64,000 bases of DNA from positions 434,001-498,000 of the forward strand of contig CAWDAQ010000002.1 in assembly GCA_963800325.1 (NCBI GenBank), given 5' to 3'. Shown here piece after piece: positions 33,182 to 42,381 of the stretch. The stretch comes from CAWDAQ01 sp963800325. GTDB taxonomy: Bacteria > Actinomycetota > Actinomycetes > Actinomycetales > Dermatophilaceae. Below the pieces are notes generated by a model, which saw only the letters and a list, made by a program, of their open reading frames with translations, was not told where the DNA came from and did not search any database. The stretch's first letter is position 1. Each line of letters starts with the position of its first letter. The translations under genes were made by a program, and so were the position numbers.

Positions 33182-34057
33182 TCAGTGGGTGGAGGAGTCC
33201 GGGGGGAAGATGCCCGAGCGGGTCCAGAGGTCGATGGCGGCCTGCGCGGCGGCCCGGGCGGCGTCCTCGTCGAGGGCGACGAGCTCGGCGAGGACGGCGT
33301 GGACGACGGCCGTGGAGGCGGTCACCGACGGGAAGACGCTCGCGCCCTCCGACGGGACGAGGACGAGCTCCTCCGCGGCCTCGACGAGCTCCGCCGTCGA
33401 CTGGTCGCTGACGGCGACGACCCGGGCGCCCCGCTCGGCGGCGACGAGGACGGCCCGCAGCACCTCCTGCGGGGAGCGCCACAGGTGGAAGACCACGACC
33501 CCGTCCTGCTCGGTGAGCAGGGACGCGGCGTTGAGCAGTGCGGTGCCGCCGACCCGCTGCAGCCGGACGTCGTGGCCGAGGGTCTGGGCGAGGTGGGCCA
33601 GCTGCAGCCCCGGGGCGGCGAACGTCCCCGAGCCGAGCACGAGCGTGACCCGGGTGTCGGCGACGATCCGGGCGATCCGGGCGACCTGGTCGGGGTCGAG
33701 CACCTGGGCGAGCTCGCGGAGGTTGCGCACGTCCCGGCCCAGCGCCGCCCACGTCGGCCGCTCGCTCGAGCCCGCGTGCTCGTCGAGCACCTGCGACGTG
33801 CTCAGCCCGGCGAGGTAGCGTCCGCGCGCCTCGGCCCGCAGCGCCGGCCACCCCGGGTAGCCGAGCACCTGCGCCGCCCGGACCACGGTCGCGACGTTGA
33901 CGTCGGCGAGGCCCGCGGCCACGGACGTGCTCGCGTACGACATCTCCCGCGGGTGGGACGCCAGGGCCCGCAGGACCCTGGCCACCCCGGACCCGGGCTC
34001 GCGCGGCCCCAGCAGGTCGGCCACCCACCCGGGCGCCCCCGCCACCGTGGCGCTCAT
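33182..34057 (-). CDS. MurR/RpiR family transcriptional regulator
   Basis: 291 residues. The N-terminal HTH_6 domain (about 20-95) reads VLRALASHPREMSYASTSVAAGLADVNVATVVRAAQVLGY in order. A SIS sugar-phosphate isomerase-like domain follows (about 125-265), with VTLVLGSGTFAAPGLQLAH and ARVVAVSDQSTAELV. RpiR proteins usually bind sugar phosphates or related metabolites. GGGGGA precedes the ATG. Being last in the importer operon, 47 bases after the amidohydrolase, it is the most likely regulator of peptide/amide uptake here. Confidence 0.88.
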   Translation of the reverse strand: MSATVAGAPGWVADLLGPREPGSGVARVLRALASHPREMSYASTSVAAGLADVNVATVVRAAQVLGYPGWPALRAEARGRYLAGLSTSQVLDEHAGSSERPTWAALGRDVRNLRELAQVLDPDQVARIARIVADTRVTLVLGSGTFAAPGLQLAHLAQTLGHDVRLQRVGGTALLNAASLLTEQDGVVVFHLWRSPQEVLRAVLVAAERGARVVAVSDQSTAELVEAAEELVLVPSEGASVFPSVTASTAVVHAVLAELVALDEDAARAAAQAAIDLWTRSGIFPPDSSTH

Positions 34058-34104
34058 GTCATCCCCCGATCCCCCGCGCGACGCCGCGGGGCCCGAACCG
34101 CTCC

Positions 34105-35325
34105 TCAGGCGACCTCGCCGGCGCCGACGACCGTGCGGCCACCCTGCCAGACCTGTCTGATGCGGCCGCGCAGGTCGGTGAGCCGGCGTGGGTCGCCGTC
34201 GACGACGAGCAGGTCGGCCGCGAGTCCCTCGCGGACGGTCCCGGTCCGCTCCCCGACACCGCACAGCCGCGCCGCCACCGATGTCGCGGAGGCGAGCACC
34301 GCCTCCGGCGACATGCCGCACCCGGCCATCAGCGCGAGCTCGTCGAGGTTGTTCCCGTGCGGCCCGACCCCGGAGTCGGTCCCCATCGCGATGCGCACGC
34401 CGGCCTCGACCGCGGCGGCGACGGACGCGGTGTGGACGTCGACGACCTCGGCGGCCTTGTCGACGACGGCCTGCGGCATGCTCGCGCCCGCGTCGGCCGC
34501 GGCCAGGACCGCGCGCGGCGCGACGAGGGTGGGCACCAGGTAGGTGCCGCGCTCGAGCATGAGCCCGATCGCCTCCTCGTCGAGGTAGATGCCGTGCTCG
34601 ACCGAGCGCACCCCGGCCCGGACCGCGTTCTTGATCCCCTCGCTGCCCTGGGCGTGCGCCATGACCGGTCGCCCCGCGGCGGCGGCCTCGGCGACGACGA
34701 CCTCGACCTCCTCGGGGCTGAACTGGGTGTGGCGGGGGTCGTCCCGCGGGGAGAGCACCCCGCCCGTCGTGCACATCTTGATGACGTCGGCTCCGGCGCG
34801 CAGTAGGCTGCGGACGACCTTGCGCAGCTCGTCGGCGCCGTCGGCCACCGCCGGCGGCCGGCCCGGGTGGGGCTGGCTCAGGGGCGCCTCGACGCCGGAG
34901 GGGAACCAGCCGTCCGTGTGGCCGCCGGTCTGGCCGATGATGTTGACGGCGATGAGGAGCCGGGGCCCGGGGATGAGTCCGTCCGCGACCGCCTGCTGGA
35001 TCCCGAGGTCGGCCCCGCCGGCGTCCCGCACCGTCGTCACCCCGGCCTTGAGGGTCGCCTCGAGGTTGGCCGCGGCGGCGTAGAACTGGTACGAGAACGG
35101 CTGGTTGATCCGCTGCATCAGGTCGGTCCCCGAGGCGGTCACGTGGACGTGGCAGTCGATGATCCCCGGCATCACGGTGGCCCCCGAGACGTCGACCGCG
35201 ACGTCCCCGTCCAGGCCCGTGCCGACCTCGGCGACCGTCCCCTCCTCGAGGACGACGTCGGCGCGCACGGGCGGCGACCCCGTCCCGTCGAAGACGTCGC
35301 CGCCGTGGAGCAGAACGCGGGTCAT
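34105..35325 (-). CDS. Amidohydrolase (Xaa-Pro dipeptidase/imidazolonepropionase-like)
   Basis: 406 residues. The metal site reads MPGIIDCHVHVTASG, the carbamylated lysine lies in GADVIKMCTTGGV, further ligands in RPVMAHAQG and VRSVEHGIYLDE, and the final aspartate in IAMGTDSGVGPHG. This is the binuclear amidohydrolase group including prolidase-like and organophosphate-degrading enzymes. The gene overlaps the preceding ATPase gene by four bases and ends the transporter set, suggesting it hydrolyses the imported compound. It has no signal peptide, so it acts in the cytoplasm. Confidence 0.88.
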   Translation of the reverse strand: MTRVLLHGGDVFDGTGSPPVRADVVLEEGTVAEVGTGLDGDVAVDVSGATVMPGIIDCHVHVTASGTDLMQRINQPFSYQFYAAAANLEATLKAGVTTVRDAGGADLGIQQAVADGLIPGPRLLIAVNIIGQTGGHTDGWFPSGVEAPLSQPHPGRPPAVADGADELRKVVRSLLRAGADVIKMCTTGGVLSPRDDPRHTQFSPEEVEVVVAEAAAAGRPVMAHAQGSEGIKNAVRAGVRSVEHGIYLDEEAIGLMLERGTYLVPTLVAPRAVLAAADAGASMPQAVVDKAAEVVDVHTASVAAAVEAGVRIAMGTDSGVGPHGNNLDELALMAGCGMSPEAVLASATSVAARLCGVGERTGTVREGLAADLLVVDGDPRRLTDLRGRIRQVWQGGRTVVGAGEVA

Positions 35326-36365
35326 GGGGTTCCTCTCAGCCCGGAGGTGTCCGAGCGCGCTGTCGTGGCGAACGCGACCCGGGTGTCGGGGTCGGCGAAG
35401 TGGCAGGCGACCGGGTGCTCCTGCCCGCGGTCGACGAGCGCCGGCTCCTCGGTCGCACAGATGTCCTGGGCCTTCCAGCACCGGGTCCGGAACCGGCAGC
35501 CCGACGGCGGGTCCACCGGGCTCGGCACGTCCCCCTCGAGGACGATCCGCTCCCGGCCGCGCCTGCGTCCCGGGTCGGGCAGCGGCGCCGCCGACAGGAG
35601 CGCCTGGGTGTAGGGGTGGCTCGGCGCGCCGTACACCTGGTCGCGGGTCCCGGTCTCGACGACCTTGCCGAGGTACATCACCGAGACGACGTCGGAGATG
35701 TGCCGGACGACGGTGAGGTCGTGCGCGATGAACAGGTAGGCCAGCCCGAGCTCCTCCTGCAGCCGGCGGAGCAGGTTGACCACCTGGGCCTGGATCGAGA
35801 CGTCGAGGGCCGAGACGGGCTCGTCGAGGACGAGGACCTCGGGGCCGAGGGCGAGCGCGCGGGCGATGCCGATGCGCTGGCGCTGGCCCCCGGAGAACTC
35901 GTGCGGGTAGCGGGTGTCGTGGTCCGGGCTGAGTCCCACCAGGGACATCAGCTCCGCGATCCGCTCCCGACCGCCGCTCTCGCCGTGCAGGCCCTGGACG
36001 CGCAGCGGCTCCGCGATGAGCTCGCGGACGGTCATCCGCGGGTCGAGCGAGGCGTACGGGTCCTGGAAGACGATCTGGATGTCGCGGCGGACCGGACGCA
36101 GCGCGTTCCGCCCGGTGTGGGTGATGTCTCGGCCCTTGAGCTCGACGGTCCCGCCGGTGGGCTCCAGCAGGCGGACGACGCTGCGTCCGAGGGTGGTCTT
36201 CCCGCACCCGGACTCCCCGACCAGGCCGTGGGTCGCGCCGGCGTGCAGGTCGAGGTCGACCCCGTCGACGGCGTGCACAGCGCCGACCTGCCGGCGCAGC
36301 GGTCCGCTCGTGACCGGGAAGTGCTTGGTCAGGTCCCGCACCCTCAGGACCGGGTCGGTGGTCAT
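35322..36365 (-). CDS. Peptide ABC importer ATP-binding protein (OppF/DppF type)
   Basis: 347 residues. Walker A is GLVGESGCGKTTLGRSV, Q-loop FQDPYASLDPRMTV, signature EFSGGQRQRIGIARAL, Walker B VLVLDEPVSALD and H-loop FIAHDLTVV. The C-terminal oligopeptide/dipeptide extension has PSGCRFRTRC, with a cysteine group known to hold an iron-sulfur cluster in this family. Start ATG overlaps the end of the second ATPase by four bases. It pairs with the DppD-type ATPase. Confidence 0.95.
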   Translation of the reverse strand: MTTDPVLRVRDLTKHFPVTSGPLRRQVGAVHAVDGVDLDLHAGATHGLVGESGCGKTTLGRSVVRLLEPTGGTVELKGRDITHTGRNALRPVRRDIQIVFQDPYASLDPRMTVRELIAEPLRVQGLHGESGGRERIAELMSLVGLSPDHDTRYPHEFSGGQRQRIGIARALALGPEVLVLDEPVSALDVSIQAQVVNLLRRLQEELGLAYLFIAHDLTVVRHISDVVSVMYLGKVVETGTRDQVYGAPSHPYTQALLSAAPLPDPGRRRGRERIVLEGDVPSPVDPPSGCRFRTRCWKAQDICATEEPALVDRGQEHPVACHFADPDTRVAFATTARSDTSGLRGTP

Positions 36366-37390
36366 GACACCTCGCTCGCCCGGTCGAGGATGCGGGGCGC
36401 CTCGGTCTCGACCTCGTCCCGGAAGTGGCAGGCCGACAGGTGCCCGGCGGCCCCGGTCTCCTCGAGCCGGGGCTGCTCGGTCCGGCAGACCTCCCGGTCC
36501 CCCGCGAGCAGGCAGCGGGGGTGGAACGGGCACCCGGGCGGTACGTGGGCGGGGTCGGGCGGACTGCCCGGGATCGGCTTCAGCCACCGCTCGTCGCCCC
36601 CGGTCTGCGGCAGGCTCGCCATGAGCCCGAGCGTGTAGGGGTGGCGGGGCTCGGAGAAGATCGTCTCGACCCGCCCGGTCTCGACGACGTGGCCGGCGTA
36701 CATGACCACGACCCGGTCGGCCATCTCGGCGACGAGCCCGAGGTCGTGGGTGATGAGCACCAGGCTCGCGCCGGAGGCCTGCTGGGCCTCGCGCAGGACG
36801 TCCATGATCTGGGCCTGGATCGTCACGTCGAGGGCCGTCGTCGGCTCGTCGGCGATGATGAGGGACGGGTCGTTGGCGATCCCCATGGCGATCATCGCCC
36901 GCTGGCGCATGCCCCCGGAGTACTCGTGCGGGTACTGGTCGTGGCGCCGGTCCGGCTGGGGCAGCCCGACCCGGCCGAGGAGATCGACCGCCCGCCGGCG
37001 CAGGTCGCCCCGGCCGGCGCGCTCGTGGGCCCGGACCGCCTCGCCGACCTGGTTGCCGACGGTGAAGACCGGGTCGAGGCACGTCATGGGGTCCTGCGGG
37101 ACGAGCGCGATGTCGCGCCCCCGGAGCGAGCGCAGCTCCTTCGCCGACAGCCGCAGGAGGTCGCGCCCCTTGAAGAGGGCGCGGCCGGTGACCTCGGTGC
37201 GCGAGGTCTGCGCGATGAGCCGGAGCAGGGAGAGCATGGTGACGCTCTTGCCGGACCCGGACTCCCCGACGACGCCGAGGGTCTCGCCGGGGCGGACCTC
37301 GAAGCTCACCCCGTCGACGGCACGGACGACGCTGGAGTGGGTGCGGAAGGTCACCGACAGGTCCTCGATCGACAGCACGGGTTCGCTCAT
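36362..37390 (-). CDS. Peptide ABC importer ATP-binding protein (OppD/DppD type)
   Basis: 342 residues. Walker A is GVVGESGSGKSVTMLS, Q-loop VPQDPMTCLDPVFTVGNQ, signature EYSGGMRQRAMIAMGI, Walker B LIIADEPTTALD and H-loop LITHDLGLV. The C-terminal oligopeptide-binding extension VPPGCPFHPRCLLAGDREVC includes the expected cysteines. Together with the next gene it forms the ATPase heterodimer of the importer. Confidence 0.95.
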   Translation of the reverse strand: MSEPVLSIEDLSVTFRTHSSVVRAVDGVSFEVRPGETLGVVGESGSGKSVTMLSLLRLIAQTSRTEVTGRALFKGRDLLRLSAKELRSLRGRDIALVPQDPMTCLDPVFTVGNQVGEAVRAHERAGRGDLRRRAVDLLGRVGLPQPDRRHDQYPHEYSGGMRQRAMIAMGIANDPSLIIADEPTTALDVTIQAQIMDVLREAQQASGASLVLITHDLGLVAEMADRVVVMYAGHVVETGRVETIFSEPRHPYTLGLMASLPQTGGDERWLKPIPGSPPDPAHVPPGCPFHPRCLLAGDREVCRTEQPRLEETGAAGHLSACHFRDEVETEAPRILDRASEVS

Positions 37391-37398
37391 GGGGTCCC

Positions 37399-38283
37399 TC
37401 ACGCTCTCAGGCTCGGGTCGAGGGCGTCGCGGAGCCCGTCGCCGGCGAGGTTGAAGCCGAGGACGACGAGGAAGATCGCGAGGCCGGGGAAGGTCGAGGT
37501 GTAGGAGGCGTAGAAGATGTACTCGCGCCCCTCGCCGAGCATGGTCCCCCACTCCGGCGACGGTGGTTGGACGCCGAGGCCGAGGAAGCCCAGCCCGGCG
37601 GCGACGAGGATCGTCAGGCCGATGTTGAGGGTGGCGAAGACGACGATCGGGGTCAGCGAGTTGCGCAGGACGTGCCTGCGGAGGATGTCCAGCCGGGTCG
37701 CGCCGAACGCCTCGCTCGCCTGGACGTAGACCTCCTCCCGCAGCGCCAGCGCCTGGCCCCGGGCGAGCCGGATGAACTGCGGCACGACGCCGATCCCGGC
37801 GGCGATGATGACGCTCTTGAGCCCGACCCCGATGACCGCGACGAGGAGCAGGGCGAGCAGGAACGGGTTGAAGGACAGCATGATGTCGGCGACCCGCTGG
37901 ATGGTCATGTCGACCCACCCGCCGAGGTAGCCCGAGACGAGACCGACCGGGACCCCGATGACCGTCGCGAGCGCGACCGCGAGCACGCCGATCATCAGCG
38001 TGTAGCGGCCGCCGAACATGATCCGGGAGAGGATGTCGCGGCCGAGGTTGTCGGTGCCGAGGGGGTGGGACGGCGAGGGCGGGCGCAGGGCCTCCGACAG
38101 GGACTGCTCGGTCGGGTCGTACGGCGTCAGCAGCGGCGCCGCGACGGCGAGCAGGACGAACACGACGAGGACGGCGATCCCGACCAGCGCCGACTTGTTC
38201 CGCGCCAGGGTGCGCAGCCCGCGCAGCCGCGAGCCGTCCCGCGTGGAGACGGGGGCCTGTCCGGTGGCGGTCACGTCAGCCAT
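37399..38283 (-). CDS. Peptide ABC importer permease (DppC/OppC type)
   Basis: 294 residues with six helices. The N-terminal region LARNKSALVGIAVLVVFVLLA and HPLGTDNLGRDILSRIMFGGRYTL are signatures of DppC. The EAA loop that contacts the ATPase is EVYVQASEAFGATRLDILRRHVLRN. It ends LNPAGDGLRDALDP-like (FNLAGDGLRDALDP). It overlaps the DppB-type gene by eight bases. Confidence 0.95.
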   Translation of the reverse strand: MADVTATGQAPVSTRDGSRLRGLRTLARNKSALVGIAVLVVFVLLAVAAPLLTPYDPTEQSLSEALRPPSPSHPLGTDNLGRDILSRIMFGGRYTLMIGVLAVALATVIGVPVGLVSGYLGGWVDMTIQRVADIMLSFNPFLLALLLVAVIGVGLKSVIIAAGIGVVPQFIRLARGQALALREEVYVQASEAFGATRLDILRRHVLRNSLTPIVVFATLNIGLTILVAAGLGFLGLGVQPPSPEWGTMLGEGREYIFYASYTSTFPGLAIFLVVLGFNLAGDGLRDALDPSLRA

Positions 38284-39208
38284 AGAGCCTCACCCTCGGG
38301 TCGACGACGGTGTAGAGCAGGTCGGTGACGATGTTGACGACGATGAACATCGCGGCGAAGACGAAGATGATGCCCTGCACCATCGGGTAGTCCCGCGCGC
38401 TGATCGAGTCGACGAGCAGGCGCCCGATGCCGGGCCACGAGAACACGGTCTCGGTGAGCACCGCCCCGCCGAGGAGGGTGCCGAACTGGAGGCCGATGAC
38501 GGTCAGGATCGGCACGAACGCGTTCCGCAGCGCGTGCTTGTAGACCACGACGCGGTCGAGCACCCCCTTGGAGCGCACTGTGCGCACGTAGTCCTGGCCG
38601 AGCTCGTCGATCATCGTCGACCGGGTCATCCGGGCGACCACGGCCATCGAGAACACCCCGAGGGTGAGCGAGGGCAGCACCAGGCTCGACAGGCTCGACG
38701 CCCCCGCGGCCGGCAGCACCTGGAGGTTCACGGCGAACAGGACGATGAGGAGGATCCCGAGCCAGTACACCGGCATCGAGATGCCCATGACCCCGAGGAC
38801 GGAGACGAGGCTGTCGGTCCAGGTGTCCTTGTGGGTCGCCGCGACGACGCCGAGGCTGATCCCGGCGACCACCCCGATGACGGTGCCGAAGAACGCCAGC
38901 TCGAGGGTGAACGGCAGCCGGGCCGCGATCTCGGAGACGACGGAGTCGCCGGTCCGGGCGGAGACACCGAGGTTGCCGTGGACGAGGTGGTCGACGAAGC
39001 GCAGGTACTGCACGACCACGGAGTCGTCCAGGCCCATCTGCTCACGGACCCGCTCGACCTGCTCGGGCGTCGCGCGCAGTCCGGCGATCACCCGGGCGGG
39101 GTCGCCGGGGAGGAGCTGGATGAGCCCGACGAGGACGAGCACCACCCCGAGGAGGGTGACGACCGAGGCCGCGAGCCGCCCTACGAGGTAGCCGGTGAGG
39201 CCCTTCAC
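38276..39208 (-). CDS. Peptide ABC importer permease (DppB/OppB type)
   Basis: 310 residues from GTG, with six helices. LAASVVTLLGVVLVLVGLIQLLPGDPA is the DppB N-terminal pattern; the EAA loop is LGQDYVRTVRSKGVLDRVVVYKHALRN, followed by VLTETVFSWPGIGRLLVDSI and DLLYTVVDPRVRL. GAGGGGG-type purines precede the start. Second gene of the importer operon, about 60 bases after the substrate-binding protein. Confidence 0.95.
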   Translation of the reverse strand: MKGLTGYLVGRLAASVVTLLGVVLVLVGLIQLLPGDPARVIAGLRATPEQVERVREQMGLDDSVVVQYLRFVDHLVHGNLGVSARTGDSVVSEIAARLPFTLELAFFGTVIGVVAGISLGVVAATHKDTWTDSLVSVLGVMGISMPVYWLGILLIVLFAVNLQVLPAAGASSLSSLVLPSLTLGVFSMAVVARMTRSTMIDELGQDYVRTVRSKGVLDRVVVYKHALRNAFVPILTVIGLQFGTLLGGAVLTETVFSWPGIGRLLVDSISARDYPMVQGIIFVFAAMFIVVNIVTDLLYTVVDPRVRLYG

Positions 39209-39268
39209 CGGCCCACCCCCTCGGGGGCGGGACCGGGTCCGGGCGCGCTGGAGAGCCGGTTCACCGGG

Positions 39269-40939
39269 CTACTCCGCCGGGTGGGCGCCGATCGTGTCGA
39301 ACTTCTCGTTCGGCACGTACGAGATGCCCGTGACGTCGCTGGAGTAGGCGAGCTCGAGGGTCTGGCTCCAGAGGAAGACCCACGGGGCGTCCTTCCAGAT
39401 CTGCTTCTGGGCCTTGCAGTACAGGTCCTGCCGGGTGCTGTCGTCGAGCTCCCGGTTCCCCTTGGCGATGAGCTTCTCGACCGCGGGGTCGGTGAAGAAG
39501 GCGTCGGCGAGCCCGTTCGGGGGCCACTGCGACTTCTGGAACATCTGGAACTGCGTCGCGGCGTCGAGCGCCCCCGGGGCCCAGCCCAGCAGGTGCATGT
39601 CGTACGGGCCGTTCTTGTCCTCGGCGGCGGCCAGGTAGGACGGCCAGTCCGTCGTGCGCACCGTGGCCTTGACCCCGACGTCGCGCAGGTTGGACGCGAT
39701 CGCCTGGGCGGCCTGCTTGTCCTGCAGGTACCGCCCGCTCGGGGTCCCGAAGGTCACCGACAGGTCGGACGCCCCGGCGTCGGCGAGCATCTTCTTCGCC
39801 TTCTGCGGGTCGTAGTCGTAGGAGCCGACCTTGCAGTAGCCGTTGAGGCTCGCCGCGAGCGGGGAGTCCATGACGTCCACCGTGCCGAACAGCACGTTCT
39901 TGGCGATGCTCTTCTTGTCGACGGCGTAGTTGACCGCCCGGCGCACCTCGGGGTCGTCGAACGGCGGCGTGGAGTTGTTGAACGCGACGTAGATCGAGCG
40001 ATCGCTCGGGGCCTTGAGGACGTTGATCCCGGGGTCGGCGTCGAGCGACTTCAGGTCGGTCACCGGCGGGTTCATGATCATCTGCGCCTGCCCCGACCGG
40101 AGCGCGGCCTCCCGGGAGTTGCCCTCGGGGATGATGCTGAAGACGACCTTGGAGTAGTACGGCTTGTCGCCCCAGTAGCCCTCGTAGCGCTGGAAGACCG
40201 CCTTGTCGCCCTTGTCGAACTCCTGGAACGTGTAGGGCCCGGTGCCGACCGGCGTGACGATGTTCGTGTACGTGTTGCCGTCCTTGGTCGCCGACGCCGG
40301 CGAGATGATCGCGGACGTCGTGATGCCGAGGTTGTTCAGCAGCGAGGGGTCGGGGTACTTCAGGTCGAGCCGGACGGTCGACGGGTCGAGGACCGTGACC
40401 TTCTTGATGACCTGGAACGACCCGCCGATGGGCACCTTGACCTTGGGGTCGCGGATCCGGTCGAGGTTGAACTTGACCGCCTTGGCGTCGAAGTCGGTGC
40501 CGTCCTGGAAGGTGACGTCCTTGCGCAGGTGCAGGGTCAGCTGCGTGCCGTCCTGGGAGGTGTCCCACGACGTCGCCAGGCCCGGGGTCGGCTGGCCGTC
40601 CTGGTCGAGCTCGGTGAGGGTCTCCAGGCCGTAGTCGATGACGTTCTGCACGGTGGTCGTCGTCTGCTGCGCCGGGTCGACGGTGTCGAGGTCGACCCCG
40701 ATCCCGATGGTGAAGGTCCCGCCGCCGCCGGAGGCGGACCCCCCACCGCCCCCGTCGCCGGACCCGGAGGCGCCCGAGGACGTCGTGCAGGCTGCGAGCG
40801 CGACGACGCCGAGCGCGGCCACCGCGACGGACACCCCCCGGGCGGATCGCGGCGCTCGGACCGGGTCCCGGCGGGAGTGCCCGCCTCGGCGGGGGCCTGA
40901 CCCCGTGGGCGCGCCTTGGGTGGACGGGTTCGCCGGCAT
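39269..40939 (-). CDS. Peptide-type ABC importer substrate-binding lipoprotein (SBP family 5)
   Basis: 556 residues. A long charged N-terminus precedes a lipoprotein signal with lipobox LAAC (Cys51), then a Gly/Ser linker. The SBP_bac_5 domain contains LDTVDPAQQTTTTVQNVIDYGLETL, LRKDVTFQDGTDFDAKAVKFNLDRI, RRAVNYAVDKKSIAKNVLFG and YDPQKAKKMLADAGA. Family members bind peptides, nickel, opines or glutathione; the ligand cannot be told. GAGGATT precedes the ATG at 40939. It is first in the importer operon and divergent from the M20 amidohydrolase. Confidence 0.93.
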   Translation of the reverse strand: MPANPSTQGAPTGSGPRRGGHSRRDPVRAPRSARGVSVAVAALGVVALAACTTSSGASGSGDGGGGGSASGGGGTFTIGIGVDLDTVDPAQQTTTTVQNVIDYGLETLTELDQDGQPTPGLATSWDTSQDGTQLTLHLRKDVTFQDGTDFDAKAVKFNLDRIRDPKVKVPIGGSFQVIKKVTVLDPSTVRLDLKYPDPSLLNNLGITTSAIISPASATKDGNTYTNIVTPVGTGPYTFQEFDKGDKAVFQRYEGYWGDKPYYSKVVFSIIPEGNSREAALRSGQAQMIMNPPVTDLKSLDADPGINVLKAPSDRSIYVAFNNSTPPFDDPEVRRAVNYAVDKKSIAKNVLFGTVDVMDSPLAASLNGYCKVGSYDYDPQKAKKMLADAGASDLSVTFGTPSGRYLQDKQAAQAIASNLRDVGVKATVRTTDWPSYLAAAEDKNGPYDMHLLGWAPGALDAATQFQMFQKSQWPPNGLADAFFTDPAVEKLIAKGNRELDDSTRQDLYCKAQKQIWKDAPWVFLWSQTLELAYSSDVTGISYVPNEKFDTIGAHPAE

Positions 40940-41052
40940 GCGTCAATCCTCTGGGTGGGCGGCAAGGTGCAGCGAAGATTGCCACCAACTCCCAGCCTCG
41001 TCAACGGGTCGAGCATCCCATTTCGTCGGTGCTTCCACGGTCATGACGTGCA

Positions 41053-41088
41053 GTTTTGTTGTGTCTGTAAGGAGTTCGCGCACAAAAC
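41053..41088. promoter_or_regulatory. Inverted repeat in the divergent importer/M20 promoter region
   Basis: GTTTTGT (41053-41059) and ACAAAAC (41082-41088) are a perfect 7-bp inverted repeat in the 206-bp gap between the divergent genes, flanked by GTCATG (41040-41045) and CATGAC (41091-41096). The AT-rich arms stand out from the surroundings. They could be the site for the RpiR regulator at the operon end. Confidence 0.45.
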
Positions 41089-41145
41089 GCCATGACGGTC
41101 AATCTCTGCTACGTTGCCTGAGCATCGTTCATTGCAGGAGGTTCC

Positions 41146-42360
41146 ATGGCACTCGACGACAGGCTCCGGGCCGACGCCGGTGAACTCGCGGACGACCTGA
41201 CCCGGCTGCGGCACACGCTCCACGGGATCCCCGAGATCGGTCTCGAGCTGCCCCGCACCCAGGCCGCCGTGCTCGCCGAGCTCGAGGGACTCGGCCTCGA
41301 GGTGACCACCGGGGAGTCGGTGTCGTCGGTGACGGCGGTACTGCGCGGCGGCCGCCCCGGCCCGGCGGTGCTGCTGCGTGCCGACATGGACGCCCTGCCG
41401 GTCCAGGAGGCCAGCGGGGTCGAGTTCGCGAGCACGATCGACGGCGCCATGCACGCCTGCGGGCACGACCTGCACACCGCGATGCTCGTCGGAGCGGCCC
41501 GGCTGCTCGCCGCCCACCGCGACGAGCTCGAGGGCGACGTCGTCTTCATGTTCCAGCCCGGCGAGGAGGGCTGGGACGGCGCCGGTCACATGCTCCGCGA
41601 GGGCGTGCTCGACGCGTCCGGACAGCGGGTCAGCTCCGCCTACGGCATCCACGTGTTCTCCTCCCGGTGGCCCCGCGGCTCGTTCGCCTCGCGCCCCGGC
41701 ACCCAGATGGCGGCCAGCGACGCGCTGTTCGTCACCGTCCACGGGCGCGGCGGGCACGGCTCCGCACCTCACCTCGGTCTCGACCCGGTCAACGCCGGGG
41801 CCGAGATGGTCACCGCGCTGCAGTCCCTCGTCACGAGGCGCTTCGACGCGTTCGACCCGGTCGTGGTCACCGTGGGCAGCTTCCACGCCGGGAGCCGGTA
41901 CAACATCATCCCCGACGACGCCCGGTTCCAGGCGACGGTGCGCACCTTCTCCCCCGCCGCCCGCGAGCAGATGACCGAGCAGGCCCCCCGGCTCTGCGAA
42001 CGGATCGGCGCGGCGCACGGACTCGAGGTGGAGGCGGAGTACCGCACCGAGTACCCGCCGACGATCAACCACGCGGAGCACGTGGACTTCACGGCCGGGA
42101 TCGTCGCTGACGTGTTCGGCGAGGACCGGTACACCCCGATGGAGCACCCGGTGGCCGGCGCGGAGGACTTCTCGCGCGTCCTGGAGGACGTGCCGGGGTG
42201 CTACACCTTCCTCGGCGCGCACGTCGGCGACCGCACCGACGGACCGGACAACCACAGCCCCCGGGCCGCGTTCGACGACTCCGTCCTCGCCGACGGGGCC
42301 CTGTTCCACTCCCAGGTCGCCGTCCGCGCCCTGCGCCGGGACGCCGCCCTCGCCCGGTGA
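41146..42360 (+). CDS. M20 family amidohydrolase (hippurate/N-acyl-amino-acid hydrolase-like)
   Basis: 404 residues. The M20D pattern is complete: LRHTLHGIPEIGLEL, LLRADMDALPVQEASG, MHACGHDLHTAML with metal ligands Cys105 and His107, FMFQPGEEGWDGAGHML with the Glu140/Glu141 pair, a dimerisation domain around GRGGHGSAPHLG, and the last ligand in EHPVAGAEDFS. Enzymes of this group remove acyl groups from amino acids (hippurate, N-acetyl, indole-acetyl). GCAGGAGG precedes the ATG. Divergent from the importer operon, it probably shares its regulation and substrate. Confidence 0.92.
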   Translation: MALDDRLRADAGELADDLTRLRHTLHGIPEIGLELPRTQAAVLAELEGLGLEVTTGESVSSVTAVLRGGRPGPAVLLRADMDALPVQEASGVEFASTIDGAMHACGHDLHTAMLVGAARLLAAHRDELEGDVVFMFQPGEEGWDGAGHMLREGVLDASGQRVSSAYGIHVFSSRWPRGSFASRPGTQMAASDALFVTVHGRGGHGSAPHLGLDPVNAGAEMVTALQSLVTRRFDAFDPVVVTVGSFHAGSRYNIIPDDARFQATVRTFSPAAREQMTEQAPRLCERIGAAHGLEVEAEYRTEYPPTINHAEHVDFTAGIVADVFGEDRYTPMEHPVAGAEDFSRVLEDVPGCYTFLGAHVGDRTDGPDNHSPRAAFDDSVLADGALFHSQVAVRALRRDAALAR

Positions 42361-42381
42361 GCCCCAGCGCCCCCGGCCCCC

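Noticed and set aside
38018..40900. 960-codon plus-strand frame opposite the importer genes
   Set aside because: Acidic/basic low-complexity translation with no domains; the minus strand encodes complete DppB, DppC and binding proteins.
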